Positions 7,942-18,500 of a stretch of DNA of 64,000 bases are shown here, piece by piece (within the stretch, counting starts at the first letter, position 1; the number at the start of each line of letters is the position of its first letter). The position numbers and the translations under genes are program-made. This DNA comes from Streptomyces mesophilus (GTDB lineage Bacteria > Actinomycetota > Actinomycetes > Streptomycetales > Streptomycetaceae), in assembly GCF_011044995.1 (NCBI RefSeq), contig NZ_JAAKZW010000001.1, positions 124,001-188,000 of the forward strand. Reading direction: 5' to 3'. The notes below the pieces were generated by a model. That model searched no databases, was not told the origin of the DNA, and saw only the letters and a list, made by a program, of their open reading frames with translations.

Positions 7942-9099
7942 GTGCGTCGTAGCGTGTTCACCGAGGACCACGAGGCTTTCCGGGCGACCGTCCGGGCGTT
8001 CATCGCCGAAGAGGTCGTCCCCCACTACGCGGACTGGGAGCGGCAGGGCCACGTGCCCCGCGAGCTGTACCGCAAGCTCGGCGCCCTGGGCGTCCTGGGC
8101 ATCAACGTGCCGGAGGAGTACGGCGGGGCGGGCGTCACCGACTTCACCTATCAGGCCGTGCTCCGGGAGGAGTGCGGGCGCGCGGGCGTCGGGTTCGGTG
8201 CCGAATCGGTGCACACCTGCCTGGTGTTGCCGTACCTCCTCGAGTTCGGTAGCGAGGAGCAGAAGAAGCGCTGGCTGCCCGGCTTCCTGTCCGGCGAGAT
8301 CATGACGGCCATCGCCATGACCGAGCCCGGTACCGGCTCCGATCTGGCGGGCATCACCACCCGGGCCCGGCTCTCGGGCGACGGCAGCCACTATGTGCTC
8401 GACGGCGCCAAGACCTTCATCACCGGCGGCGCGCAGGCCGACCTTGTCCTCGTGGTCTGCCGGACCGCTCCGTACGATCCCGCGGACCGTCGCGGCGGGC
8501 TGTCGATCCTGTGCGTGGACACGTCGTCCGAGGGCTTCGCGGTGGGACGCAAGCTCGACAAGATCGGGCTGCGTGCGCAGGACACCGCCGAGTTGTCCTT
8601 CACCGGAGTCCGGGTCCCGGCCGAAAACCTCCTCGGGACGCAGGGCGCGGCGTTCACCTACCTCACCCACAACCTGGTGGTGGAGCGTCTCGGCGCGGCG
8701 ATCAACGCCTATGCCAACGCGGCCGGCGCGATCGGCTTCGCGTCCGCGTACGTGCGTGAGCGAGAGGTCTTCGGCAAGCCGGTGGCCGCGTTCCAGAACA
8801 CCAAGTTCGTCCTCGCCGAATGCGCCACCGAGGTCGCCGCCGCCCAGGCATTCGTCGACCGCGCGCTCCTCGAGCACGCCGCGGGCGAGCTGACGGCCGC
8901 CGACGCCGCCAAGGCCAAGCTCTTCTGCACCGAGGTCGCGGGCCGCGTCATCGACAAGTGCCTGCAGCTGCACGGGGGTTACGGCTACATGCTCGAGTAC
9001 CCCATCGCCCGGCTCTACGCCGACACCCGCGTCAACCGGATCTACGCCGGGACCAGCGAGGTCATGAAAACGATCATCGCCAAAGATCTCGGGCTCTGA
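7942..9099 (+). CDS. Acyl-CoA dehydrogenase, long-chain (LCAD) type (paralogue 1 of 3)
   Basis: A 385-residue flavoprotein. The GTG at 7942 gives exactly the length of the two paralogues at 31192 and 35049 and has AGGAAGG upstream. [13 protein letters not shown], the FAD and substrate loop GAKTFITGG, and the C-terminal [20 protein letters not shown] are typical. The position of the MCAD catalytic Glu is Ala here (IYAGTSEVMK), while a Glu is present in VVERL. That is the arrangement of long-chain and isovaleryl-CoA dehydrogenases, so long or branched substrates are likely. It is the first gene of the operon continuing with thiolase, thioesterase, enoyl-CoA hydratase and ligase, and carries motif copy B upstream. 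Confidence 0.9.
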   Translation: MRRSVFTEDHEAFRATVRAFIAEEVVPHYADWERQGHVPRELYRKLGALGVLGINVPEEYGGAGVTDFTYQAVLREECGRAGVGFGAESVHTCLVLPYLLEFGSEEQKKRWLPGFLSGEIMTAIAMTEPGTGSDLAGITTRARLSGDGSHYVLDGAKTFITGGAQADLVLVVCRTAPYDPADRRGGLSILCVDTSSEGFAVGRKLDKIGLRAQDTAELSFTGVRVPAENLLGTQGAAFTYLTHNLVVERLGAAINAYANAAGAIGFASAYVREREVFGKPVAAFQNTKFVLAECATEVAAAQAFVDRALLEHAAGELTAADAAKAKLFCTEVAGRVIDKCLQLHGGYGYMLEYPIARLYADTRVNRIYAGTSEVMKTIIAKDLGL

Positions 9100-9132
9100 G
9101 CCCTCCCCCACCCCTTTTCTCCAGGAGCACCT

Positions 9133-10299
9133 ATGCGCGACGCAGTGATCGTCGATGCTGTCCGTACCGCCGTGGGCAAGCGCGGCGGCTCGCTCTCGCG
9201 GCTGCACTCCGCCTCGCTCTCCGCCCATGTGCTGAACGCCCTGGTCGAGCGCAACCATCTCGACCCGGCCCTCGTCGACGACGTGATCTGGGGCTGTGCC
9301 TCGGCGGTCGGGATGCAGGCCGGATGCGTCGGCCGGGCCGCCGTCCTCGCGGCCGGCTGGCCCGAGTCCGTGCCCGGCCTGACGATCGACCGCCAGTGCG
9401 GCTCCTCGCAGCAGGCCGTCCACCAGGCCGCGGCGGGTGTGATCGCCGGCCAGTACGACGTCGCCGTCGCCGGCGGCGTGGAGATCATGAGCCGGCTCCC
9501 ACTGGGCACCACGCGGGGCGACGGCACCTTCGGCGAACCCTTCGGCCCGGACGTCTTCGCCCGCTACGACGGCATCCGGTTCAACCAGGGCACCGGCGCC
9601 CAGATGATCGCCGACGAGTACGGCATCACCCGCACCGAGATGGACCAGCACGGCCTCGACTCCCACGCCCGCGCTGCCCGCGCCATCGACGAGGGCCGCT
9701 TCAAGGATCAGATCGCCCCGATCACGGTCACCGACGAGGACGGCACCACCCGGGTCTTCGACACCGACGAGGGTGTACGCCGCGGCTCCACTCTGGAGAA
9801 ACTCGCCGCGCTCAAGCCTGCCTTCACCGACGACGGGAGCATCACGGCGGGCAATGCCTCGCAGGTGTCCGACGGCACGGGCGCGCTCCTGGTCACGTCG
9901 AGCGAGTTCGCCCGCTCCCAGGGCTGGACCCCGATGGCCCGGATCCACACCGCCGTGGTCACCGGCACCGACCCCGTCACCATGCTCAAGGGCCCGATCC
10001 CGGCCACCGCCAAGGCGCTCAAGAAGGCCGGACTGTCGATCGACGACATCGGCACCTTCGAGATCAACGAGGCCTTCGCCTCCGTCACCCTGGCCTGGCT
10101 GCGCGAGACAGGCGCGGAGTACGAGCGGATGAACCCGCTCGGCGGGGCCATGGCCCTGGGACATCCCATCGGCGGCTCCGGCGCCCGCATCATGACCACC
10201 CTCGTCCACCACATGCGGGACAACGGCATCCGCTACGGCCTGCAGTCCATGTGCGAAGGCGGCGGCATGGCCAACGCCACCATCCTCGAACTCCTGTGA
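9133..10299 (+). CDS. Thiolase, acetyl-CoA C-acyltransferase (paralogue 1 of 2)
   Basis: A 388-residue protein with AGGAGC upstream of the ATG. The acylated cysteine is Cys89 in RQCGSSQQ. The second half contains GHPIGGSGAR with the catalytic His and MCEGGGMANA with the second Cys. The family cleaves 3-ketoacyl-CoA with CoA to shorten the chain by acetyl-CoA or propionyl-CoA. It lies 33 bases after the acyl-CoA dehydrogenase. The paralogue at 32526 is closely similar along its whole length, suggesting duplication of an ACAD-thiolase unit. Confidence 0.92.
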   Translation: MRDAVIVDAVRTAVGKRGGSLSRLHSASLSAHVLNALVERNHLDPALVDDVIWGCASAVGMQAGCVGRAAVLAAGWPESVPGLTIDRQCGSSQQAVHQAAAGVIAGQYDVAVAGGVEIMSRLPLGTTRGDGTFGEPFGPDVFARYDGIRFNQGTGAQMIADEYGITRTEMDQHGLDSHARAARAIDEGRFKDQIAPITVTDEDGTTRVFDTDEGVRRGSTLEKLAALKPAFTDDGSITAGNASQVSDGTGALLVTSSEFARSQGWTPMARIHTAVVTGTDPVTMLKGPIPATAKALKKAGLSIDDIGTFEINEAFASVTLAWLRETGAEYERMNPLGGAMALGHPIGGSGARIMTTLVHHMRDNGIRYGLQSMCEGGGMANATILELL

Positions 10300-10311
10300 G
10301 GACGACCCTCG

Positions 10312-11202
10312 ATGACCGCACCGCCCGCCACTGAACCGGGCCTGGGCAAGGACTTCGCCGGGATCCTGGGCGTGGAGCGCATTGACCGCGACCTGTTCCG
10401 CGGCTGGTGCCACGACGGCATCCCCGCACGGGCCTTCGGCGGCCAGGTCGCGGCCCAAGCACTCGCTGCCGCCGGGCGCACGGTGCCCGAGGACCGCGCC
10501 GTGCATTCGCTGCACGGCCACTTCCTGCGCCCGGGCGACACCGCCCGCCCCTTCGAGTACGCCGTGAACCGGATCCGCAACGGCTCCTCCTACCTGTCAC
10601 GGCAGGTCACCGCCGTCCAGGACGGCGTGCCCGTGTTCTCGCTCACCGCGTCGTTCAAACGGCCGGAGTCCGCCCTGGACCGCCAGCCCGCAATGCCGCG
10701 GACCGCCGGACCCCGCGCGCTTCCCGACCTGTACGAGACCTGGGCGAGGACCAACCCGGAGGACTTCGCGCAGGCGGAGTTCTGCCGCTTCCTCGACATG
10801 CGTTACGTGTCCGGGCCTGCCGAGCCGACCACTCCCGGTCTGACGGAGCAGAAACTCTGGATCCGCGCGAGCGAACGGCTGCCCGACGACCCGGCGTTGC
10901 ACACCCTCGCCCTGACGTACGCCTCCGACCTCTTCCTCGCTCCGGCCACAGCGCTGGCACACCAGCAACCACGAATGCTGCGCGACGAGCCGTCGTCGGT
11001 GTTCCTCACCTCCCTCGACCACGCCGTCTGGTTCCACCGGCCGTTCCGCGCCGACGAGTGGATGCTGTTCGCCCAGCGGAGCCCGACCCTCGCGGATGGC
11101 CGCGGCCTCGCGTTCGCGGACGTCTGGAGCATCGACGGCACCCTGATCGCCCATGTGGTGCAGGAGACCGTGGTGCGGCCGGCGCGGGCCCACAAGCCCT
11201 GA
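10312..11202 (+). CDS. tesB: Acyl-CoA thioesterase II (TesB family, double hotdog)
   Basis: A 296-residue protein with the two-hotdog layout of TesB. The N-terminal half has FGGQVAAQALAAAG and VHSLHGHFLRPGD, and the C-terminal half has SLDHAVWFHRPFRADEWMLF and GLAFADVWS. The start is 12 bases after the thiolase stop. It hydrolyses acyl-CoA to free acid and CoA. In a catabolic operon it may act as an overflow valve that frees CoA when poorly degradable, for example branched, acyl-CoAs build up; that role is inference. Confidence 0.88.
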   Translation: MTAPPATEPGLGKDFAGILGVERIDRDLFRGWCHDGIPARAFGGQVAAQALAAAGRTVPEDRAVHSLHGHFLRPGDTARPFEYAVNRIRNGSSYLSRQVTAVQDGVPVFSLTASFKRPESALDRQPAMPRTAGPRALPDLYETWARTNPEDFAQAEFCRFLDMRYVSGPAEPTTPGLTEQKLWIRASERLPDDPALHTLALTYASDLFLAPATALAHQQPRMLRDEPSSVFLTSLDHAVWFHRPFRADEWMLFAQRSPTLADGRGLAFADVWSIDGTLIAHVVQETVVRPARAHKP

Positions 11203-11235
11203 TCCCCCTGTCTACGTCCCACCGGAGGAACTCCT

Positions 11236-12000
11236 ATGTCCGATCTGGTCCTCACCTCGTTCGATGACGGCATCGCCATCGTGACGATCAACCGCCCCGA
11301 AGCCCGTAACGCGGTCAACCGGGCCGTGGCGGACGCCGTCGCCGAGGCCATCGACGAGCTCGACGCCCGCGACGACCTCGTCGTCGGGGTGATCACGGGT
11401 GCCGGCGGCACCTTCTGCGCCGGCGCCGACCTCAAGGCCCTGGCCGCCGGCGAGCGTTCCGGTATCCCCGGCCGCGGGTTCTGCGGGGTCACGGAGACGC
11501 CGCCGGTCAAGCCGCTGATCGCCGCGGTCGAGGGCTACGCACTCGGCGGCGGCACGGAACTGGCGCTGGCCTGCGACATGGTCGTCGCCGCCAGGACCGC
11601 GAAGTTCGGCCTCCCGGAGACCAAGCGCGGCCTCATCGCAGCAGGCGGCGGCCTCGTCCGTCTGCCGAGAAAAATCCCGTACAACGTGGCGATGCAGTAC
11701 GCGCTGACGGGTGCCCTCCTCGGAGCCGAACGCGGCTACGAGCTCGGACTGGTCAACGAGTTGACCGCGCAGGGCGAGGCGCTCGCGGGCGCGATGGCCC
11801 TCGCCAAGGAGATCGCCGCCAACGGCCCGCTGGCCGTACGGGCCAGCAAGGGGATCGTCGTGGACTCGGCCGACTGGTCGTCCGACGAGGCGTGGGACCG
11901 CAACCGAGCGGCCTGCGCCCCGGTGTTCGCCTCGGCCGACGCCAAGGAGGGCGCGCGGGCCTTCGCCGAGAAGCGGGCCCCCGTCTGGGGCAGTTGCTGA
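11236..12000 (+). CDS. Enoyl-CoA hydratase (crotonase family)
   Basis: A 254-residue protein with GGAGGA before the ATG. The oxyanion-hole motif GAGGTFCAGADLKAL lies near residues 55-69. Both catalytic glutamates of true hydratases appear in place: Glu108 in GGGTELALACD and Glu128 in LPETKRGL. It would hydrate trans-2-enoyl-CoA to L-3-hydroxyacyl-CoA. It sits in the operon between the thioesterase and the acyl-CoA ligase. The other crotonase, at 27163, lacks the first Glu. Confidence 0.9.
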   Translation: MSDLVLTSFDDGIAIVTINRPEARNAVNRAVADAVAEAIDELDARDDLVVGVITGAGGTFCAGADLKALAAGERSGIPGRGFCGVTETPPVKPLIAAVEGYALGGGTELALACDMVVAARTAKFGLPETKRGLIAAGGGLVRLPRKIPYNVAMQYALTGALLGAERGYELGLVNELTAQGEALAGAMALAKEIAANGPLAVRASKGIVVDSADWSSDEAWDRNRAACAPVFASADAKEGARAFAEKRAPVWGSC

Positions 12001-12120
12001 CGGCTCCGCCACCGTTCCACGCCCCGGTGCGCCGCACCGTCGAGCCGCACGGCGCCGAGGTGATCCACAGCTACAGTCCCGAGGCAATGCTCGGGCATGA
12101 CCGGACAAAGGAGTTCCGCC

Positions 12121-13812
12121 ATGACCACCCTCTGGCCGCAGGGGCTGCCCCGCACGCTCGGCTGTCCCGACGGCACGATCGCCGATCTGCTCGCCGGGTC
12201 CGCCCACGCCTTCCCCGACCGGGCGGCGCTGATCGACGGCGAAGTGCGGCTCACCTTCGCCGAACTGCACGAGCGGGCCCTGCGGGTGGCCCAGGGACTG
12301 CGTGAGCAGGGCATCGTCCCCGGCGAGGCCGTCGCCCTGCACATGCCCAACTCGATCTGGTTCACGGTCGCCTATTACGGCATCCTCCTCTCCGGCGCCG
12401 CGGTGGTGCCGGTGAACCCGACGCAGCCGGCCCTCGCCCTGCGCCGTCAGCTCGACGACTCGGGCGCCGTCGCGGCGTTCACCCACCCGGCCGTCGCGGC
12501 GCAGATGTCCGAGGCACTGGTGGGATCCGAGTCGGTCCGCCGCATCTGCCTCGCACCGGCGACGGCAGCGGCACCGGCCGGTGACGGGGCGCCGGTCGCG
12601 TTCCCCATCGCCACCGTCGCGTTCGACGACCTCATGAAGGCGGAGGCGGCACCGGCCACGGCGGTAAACGGGGACGCGGTCGCCCACCTGGCCTTCACCG
12701 GTGGGACGACGGGCGTGCCCAAGGCGGTGCGGGTCCTGCACCGCAATCTCTTCATCAACGTGCTCCAGGTGGGGTGTTGGCGCAGCGCCGCCCTCCCCCA
12801 CACGGACGAGCAGGGCCGCATCACCCTGCGCCATGTGCCCGAGGCCCGGACCGCACACCACATCCCGATCGGCACCGCGACCGGTATCTCCATCGCCCCG
12901 CTCTTCCACGGCATGGGCATGGTCAGCCAGAGCGTGTTCGTCGCCGCCGGGCTGACCGTCGTCGTGTTCGGCCGCTTCGACGCGGTCCGGTACCTGGACA
13001 CCATCGAGCGGCTCGGCGTCCACGCCATCACCGGCTCCCCCGCGCTGTGCCACGCGATCCTCGCGGTGCCGGACGTGCGGGAGCGCGACCTGTCCTGCGT
13101 ACGCCTGGTCAGCAGCGGCTCCGCACCCATCAACCCGGCCGCGACCGCCGAACTCGCCGAGATCTTCCCGAACGCGGTGGTCAGCGACGGTTACGGACTG
13201 ACGGAGGCGACGATGGGCGTCGCGATCAGCCCACTCGACCGCTCGATGCCACGCCCGGAGGGCAGTACCGGTCTGATCCTCTTCGACACCGAGGTGGAGA
13301 TCCGGGAGTTGGACGGAGTCACACCGGTGGCCACCGGCGGGCGCGGTGAAGTGTGGGTCAAGGGTCCGCAGGTCACCGATGGGTACCACGGGCACCCCGA
13401 ACTCACTGCCGATCAGTTTGTCGACGGCTGGCTGCGCACCGGCGACCTCGGCACGCTCGACTCCGACGGCTGGCTGTCGCTCGTCGGCCGGGCGAAGGAC
13501 ATGCTGATCTACAAGGGGTACAACGTGTACCCGGGCCCGCTGGAGAACCTCCTGCGCGAGCATCCCGCGGTCGCCCAGGCATCGGTCGTGGGCCGGCCGC
13601 ACCCCGAGAACGGCGAGATCCCGGTGGCCTTCGTCTCGCTGAAGACCGAGGAGGGCCTGTCCGCTACAGCGGAGGAGCTCATCGCGTACGTGGCCGCGCG
13701 CGTCGCCCCGTATCAGCGGGTCCGGGATGTGGTGATCGTGGACGAACTGCCGCTGTCGGCGACGGGGAAGATCCTCAAGACGGAACTGCGGCGGCGGGCG
13801 GCGAACGACTGA
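12121..13812 (+). CDS. Long-chain acyl-CoA ligase, AMP-forming (FadD-like)
   Basis: A 563-residue ANL-superfamily enzyme. The ATG at 12121 with AAAGGAG upstream is preferred over one at 12097. Motifs include the phosphate loop TGGTTGVPKAV, DGYGLTEATMG, LRTGDLGTLDSDGW with hinge KDMLIYKGYNVYP, and the C-terminal SATGKILKTELR with the adenylation Lys. It activates a carboxylic acid to acyl-CoA via acyl-AMP. It is the last gene of the five-gene operon begun by the acyl-CoA dehydrogenase at 7942. A terminator hairpin follows directly. Confidence 0.9.
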   Translation: MTTLWPQGLPRTLGCPDGTIADLLAGSAHAFPDRAALIDGEVRLTFAELHERALRVAQGLREQGIVPGEAVALHMPNSIWFTVAYYGILLSGAAVVPVNPTQPALALRRQLDDSGAVAAFTHPAVAAQMSEALVGSESVRRICLAPATAAAPAGDGAPVAFPIATVAFDDLMKAEAAPATAVNGDAVAHLAFTGGTTGVPKAVRVLHRNLFINVLQVGCWRSAALPHTDEQGRITLRHVPEARTAHHIPIGTATGISIAPLFHGMGMVSQSVFVAAGLTVVVFGRFDAVRYLDTIERLGVHAITGSPALCHAILAVPDVRERDLSCVRLVSSGSAPINPAATAELAEIFPNAVVSDGYGLTEATMGVAISPLDRSMPRPEGSTGLILFDTEVEIRELDGVTPVATGGRGEVWVKGPQVTDGYHGHPELTADQFVDGWLRTGDLGTLDSDGWLSLVGRAKDMLIYKGYNVYPGPLENLLREHPAVAQASVVGRPHPENGEIPVAFVSLKTEEGLSATAEELIAYVAARVAPYQRVRDVVIVDELPLSATGKILKTELRRRAAND

Positions 13813-13835
13813 GTCATTGTCTTGAGGGGTGCTTG

Positions 13836-13877
13836 CGGCAGACCTGGACGGAGACGACTCTCCGTCCAGGTCTGCCG
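13836..13877. terminator. Bidirectional terminator, perfect 18-bp stem
   Basis: The arms at 13836-13853 and 13860-13877 are exact reverse complements around a 6-base loop. It separates the convergent acyl-CoA ligase and allophanate hydrolase operons. Confidence 0.8.
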
Positions 13878-13884
13878 TTCTGGT

Positions 13885-15519
13885 TCATTCGCCCTGCGCT
13901 GCAAGGTGGGCGCGCCAGCCTCCGGTCGCCGTGATGTCGGCGGCACCGTGAAGTGCGTCCGGTTCGCAGAGGAAGCCGGGTGCCGCGGTCCCGTCGGCGA
14001 GGGCGACGCTGCCGATCGTCATCGGGCGCGGGAGCGCGGCGACCAGTGCCCCCAGTCCCTCGGGCGGCAGTTCCCACACCTCCGCTTCGATCGCGGCTCC
14101 TCCGTCGCGGGTGTGCACTAGGCCCGGCTTGGGCGGGTCGGTGCGGAGCGCGTGCAGGCGGTACTCGGGCGCGGTGGTCGTGGCTCGTACGAATCTGCCG
14201 CCCAGCGCCAGGAGTTGGGCGTTCAGCGGCTGCCCGGTGAGGTGCGCCCCGACCACGGCGAGCGGGACGCGCGGGGTGAGGAGTTCCGCGAGCTGCGCCA
14301 GGCGCTCGTCCGTGCCCGCCGGGCCGATCAGCATCGCCCCGAACGGGAGGCCGCCGACCGTGCCCGCCGGGACGGCGACGGCCGCCAGGCCGAAGAGGTT
14401 CGTGGAGTTGGTGAACCGGCCGAGGCGCGCGTTCGAACCCAGCGGGTCGGCTGCGACCTCGGCGAGCGTGGGGTGGCCGGGCGTGGTGGGTAGCAGCAGG
14501 GCGTCCGCGTCGCCGAGGGCATCAAGGGCCTTTGCCTTCAGGCTGTCCAGGTGTCGCTGGTCGGAGTAGAGGCGGTGTGCCGGGATGTCGCGTGCCCGGG
14601 TGATGATTGCCGCGACGGTCGGGTCCAGATCGTCGGTCTGTTTGTCGATGAAGGTGCCCACCGCGGCGTACCGCTCGGCGACGAAGGCGCCCTCGTAGAG
14701 CATGGCGGCGGCTTCGAGGAAGGGCGCCGGGTCGATGCTCTGCAGCTCGGCGCCCGCCACCGCGAGCCGGGCCGTCGCCGCTTCGTATGCCTCGCGCCAG
14801 CCCGGGTCCATCTCGCCGAGCCCGTCCGGTGTCACGATGGCGATACGCCAGGGACCGGGCTCGCGCCGGGGCGGACGCACCGTCGCGGTGGCCATGTGGG
14901 TGAACGCCTCGCGTGCTTCGGGGAGCGTCCGCGCGAAGACCGTCACGCAGTCCAGGCTCGCGCACGCCGGCACCACGCCTTCCGTCGGTACGAGGCCCGG
15001 TGTCGGCTTCAGACCGACGATGCCGTTGAATGCCGCCGGTACCCGTCCTGATCCCGCCGTGTCCGTGCCGAGGGCGAGGTCGGCGATGCCCAGCGCCACC
15101 GCGACCGCCGAGCCGGAGCTCGAACCCCCCGCTACCCGCGCCGGATCGGCGACGCTGTGCACCGCGCCGTACGGCGAGCGGGTGCCGACCAGGCCGGTAG
15201 CGAACTGGTCCAGGTTGGTCGTGCCGAGCACGATCGCGCCGGCCGCACGCAGCGCGGCGACGACGGGGGCGTCGCGCTCCGGTTCGTAGGCGTACGAGGG
15301 GCAGCCTGCCGTGGTCGGCAGACCGGCCACGTCGATGTTGCCCTTGACCGCGAGGAGCCGCCCGGCGAGCGGCAGCTGCGGGTCCAACGCCGCTGCCTCG
15401 GCCTCCACTTCGGCACGCGGACGCAGGCTGATCCAGATCTCGGGGCGGTCGGTCGCCTGAATGCGGTCGTACGCGGCCCGTACGCGGTGTACGGCGAGTG
15501 GCAGGTCGGAAGCGGTCAC
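13885..15519 (-). CDS. atzF: Allophanate hydrolase (amidase-signature family)
   Basis: A 544-residue protein. The GTG at 15519 has GAGGAG six bases upstream; the longer open frame overlaps the neighbour and is rejected. The Ser-cisSer-Lys triad is Lys59 (VKGN), Ser133 (GGSSSGS) and Ser157 (GTDTAGSGR), with the same spacings as AtzF. The C-terminal domain (about residues 420-544) is the allophanate-hydrolase-specific module, with LTGQPLNAQL and AEYRLHAL-like sequence. It converts allophanate to CO2 and ammonia. It is the last gene of the operon that starts with the DUF1989 genes and completes nitrogen release after the biotin carboxylase step. Confidence 0.92.
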   Translation of the reverse strand: MTASDLPLAVHRVRAAYDRIQATDRPEIWISLRPRAEVEAEAAALDPQLPLAGRLLAVKGNIDVAGLPTTAGCPSYAYEPERDAPVVAALRAAGAIVLGTTNLDQFATGLVGTRSPYGAVHSVADPARVAGGSSSGSAVAVALGIADLALGTDTAGSGRVPAAFNGIVGLKPTPGLVPTEGVVPACASLDCVTVFARTLPEAREAFTHMATATVRPPRREPGPWRIAIVTPDGLGEMDPGWREAYEAATARLAVAGAELQSIDPAPFLEAAAMLYEGAFVAERYAAVGTFIDKQTDDLDPTVAAIITRARDIPAHRLYSDQRHLDSLKAKALDALGDADALLLPTTPGHPTLAEVAADPLGSNARLGRFTNSTNLFGLAAVAVPAGTVGGLPFGAMLIGPAGTDERLAQLAELLTPRVPLAVVGAHLTGQPLNAQLLALGGRFVRATTTAPEYRLHALRTDPPKPGLVHTRDGGAAIEAEVWELPPEGLGALVAALPRPMTIGSVALADGTAAPGFLCEPDALHGAADITATGGWRAHLAAQGE

Positions 15520-15566
15520 GTATGGCTCCTCGGATCGGGGGTTCTGCTCTGGCAGGCGTCGGCGGT

Positions 15567-18500
15567 TCATGCCGTCGGGGCGAGGACGATCAGCGGTGTA
15601 CCCGCCTGCACCTGATCGCCCGGCTTCGCCAGCACGGAGACGACCACGCCGTCGCGCGGGGCGTGGACGGGCGACTCCATCTTCATCGCCTCCAGCGCGA
15701 TCAGCTGTTGCCCGGCTCGCACCACGTCTCCTCGGCCGACGTTCACCTGCCATACACAGGCGGCGAGTTCGGCCTCGATCAGATGGCCCCCCGCAGGCAC
15801 CTCGATGTCCTCGGCGATCGGCGCCGGCTCCGTGATCGCCTCGGCGCGGGCGAACTCGCCGGCCTCCTCCCACGCCTGACGCTCCGCCCCGAACGCCGCG
15901 GCCTGACGCTCCCGGAACGCCTCGATCGACTCCGCGTGCTCGTCAAGGAACCGCAAGTGGTCCGCAAGCGAGAACGTGCCCTCCTCCACCCGTGGCGCGA
16001 AGCGTCCGGCCGTCATGTCGGCGCGCAGCTCCAGGAGTTCGTCGGCCTCGACCGGATACCACTTGATGCGGTCGAAGAACCGCAGCAGCCACGGCTTGCC
16101 CGGCTCATAGCCGCCCCGCTGCTGCCACGGTGACCAGACCTGCGTCGTACGGCCCACGAACTGGTAGCCGCCGGGCCCCTCCATCCCGTAGATGCAGAGG
16201 TACGCGCCGCCGATGCCCACGGAGTTCTCCGCCGTCCAGGTGCGGGCGGGGTTGTACTTGGTGGTCACCAGGCGATGGCGCGGGTCGAGCGGTGTGGCGA
16301 CGGGGGCGCCGAGGTAGACGTCGCCCAGGCCAAGGACCAGGTACTCGGCGTCGAAGACCGTGCGGTAGACGTCCTCCACCGAGTCGAGGCCGTTGACGCG
16401 GCGTATGAACTCGATGTTCCACGGACACCACGGCGCGTCGTCGCGCACCCCCGCCATGTAGCGGGCGATGGCCTCGCGGGTCGCCGGATCGTCCCAGGAC
16501 AGCGGCAGATGCACGGTGCGGGAGGAGACGCGCAGATCGCCGGTGGCGGGCAGCGCGCGGGCGATCCGGCATACCACCGAGAGGAGAGCGGCCTGGGTGA
16601 GCCGCGCCGGATCGAATTTGATCTGCAGCGAGCGGATGCCGGGCGTGAGGTCGGTGACGGCGTCCAGTTCGGCCGAGGCGACCGCTTCCATGAGCGCGTG
16701 CACCCGCATCCGCAGCGCCAAGTCGAGCTGCATCGGACCGAATTCGACGAGCAGATTGTCGTCACCACTGCGCCGGTACGTCACATCGTCGTCCTGCGCG
16801 AGGATCCCCCCGTCCACGAACTCCGGGCGTCCGGCGTTCTCGACGGTCACCGGGAGGAAGCGCACAGTGTCGCCCGGCCGCAGCTGGCCGAGCTTCCAGC
16901 GCTCGGAGCTCAGTACGGTCGCCGGGCAGACGAACCCGCCGAGGGAGGGTCCGTCCGGTCCGAGGAGGACCGGCATGTCTCCGGTGTAGTCGACGGCGCC
17001 CACCGAGTACGGCGTGTCGTGGATGTTGGACGGATGCAGCCCTGCCTCGCCCCCGTCGGTACGGGCCCAGCGCGGCTTGGGGCCGACGAGCCGTACACCG
17101 GTACGGGCCGAGTTGAAGTGGACCTTCCAGTCGGCGGCGTAGAAGTCGCGGATGTCGTCACCGGTGAAGAACTCCGGGCCGGCGTGCGGGCCTTCAACTG
17201 CCGCAATGTGCCACGTGGTCGCGAAGGCCGGACGTTCCTCGTACGGGACCGGCGTGCCGGTCGCGACACCCGAGCCGTGCAGCACATCGCCGGTACGCAA
17301 CGCCCGCCCGCCGTGCCCTCCGAACCCGCCCAGCGTGAACGTCGCCGCGCTGCCGAGGAACGCCGGCACATCGAGGCCACCGCCCGCGAACAGCACGTAC
17401 GTGCGCAGGCCTGCCCCGTCCGGCGCCCCCACATCCAGCGTCGACCCGCCCGGCACCGTCACCGGCGCCCACTGCGGCACCGGCTCACCGTCCACGGTGA
17501 CCGGGGTCGGCGCCCCCGTCACACACACCGTCGCCGGATGCGAGAACCTCAGAGACGGACCTTGCAGCGTGCACTCGAGACCCGGCGCGCCCTCGGCATT
17601 GCCCAGCGCCCGGTTGCCGAGGCGGAAGGACAGGTCGTCCATCGGTCCGGACGGTGGCACACCGACCTGCCAGTGACCGGTGCGACCCGGCCAGTCCTGG
17701 ACGGTGGTGAGCGTGCCGCCCGCGCTCACCTCGATGCGCGGCGTCGTATCGGTGATCTGCGCGAGGGTGGCCGTCGAGTGGGTGGCCGCCTGTACGGACG
17801 GCTCGGCGAGTGCGGCCCGTACGAGCCCCAGGTTCGTCTCGATGCCGTCGATCCGCGTCAGCGCGAGCGCCGCGTCCAGCTTGGCCAGCGCCTCGGCCCG
17901 ATCGACCCCGTACGCGATCACCTTGGCCAGCATGGGGTCGTACGCCGTCGTCACCTCCGTCCCCGTCTCCACCCAGCCGTCCACCCGCACCCCGCCGGGG
18001 TACGCGACCCGCGTCAGCCGCCCGGCGCTCGGCCGGTGGTCGCGTGAGGGGTCCTCGGCGTACACCCGCGCCTCGACCGCGTGGCCGCGCGGCGCACCGG
18101 GATCGCGTACCACCGTCGTGTCGCCCTGGGCCAGGCGCAGCATCCACTCGACGAGGTCGACGCCGTAGATCTCCTCGGTGACCGGATGCTCCACCTGGAG
18201 CCGGGTGTTGACCTCCAGGAAGTACGCCTCCTCGCGCGCCGCGTCGTAGACGAACTCGACCGTGCCCGCCGAGCGGTAGCCGACCTGCGCGCACAACTTC
18301 TGGGCGGCCGAGGCGAGATGGGCGCGGACGCCAGGCGGCAGTCCGGGCGCCGGCGCCTCCTCAAGGACCTTCTGGTTGCGGCGCTGCAGCGAGCAGTCGC
18401 GGTCTCCGAAGGTGACGATCTTGCCCTGCCCGTCACCGAAGACCTGCACCTCCACGTGCCGGGCACGCTCCACCAGCCGCTCCAGGAACACCCCGGCGGA

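Noticed and set aside
7891..10521. Very long open frame (876 codons) on the minus strand
   Set aside because: It is antisense to the ACAD and thiolase genes; high GC keeps the frame open. The plus-strand proteins have all family motifs.
11212..13602. Open frame of 796 codons on the minus strand
   Set aside because: Antisense shadow of the enoyl-CoA hydratase and acyl-CoA ligase genes; no recognisable protein family.
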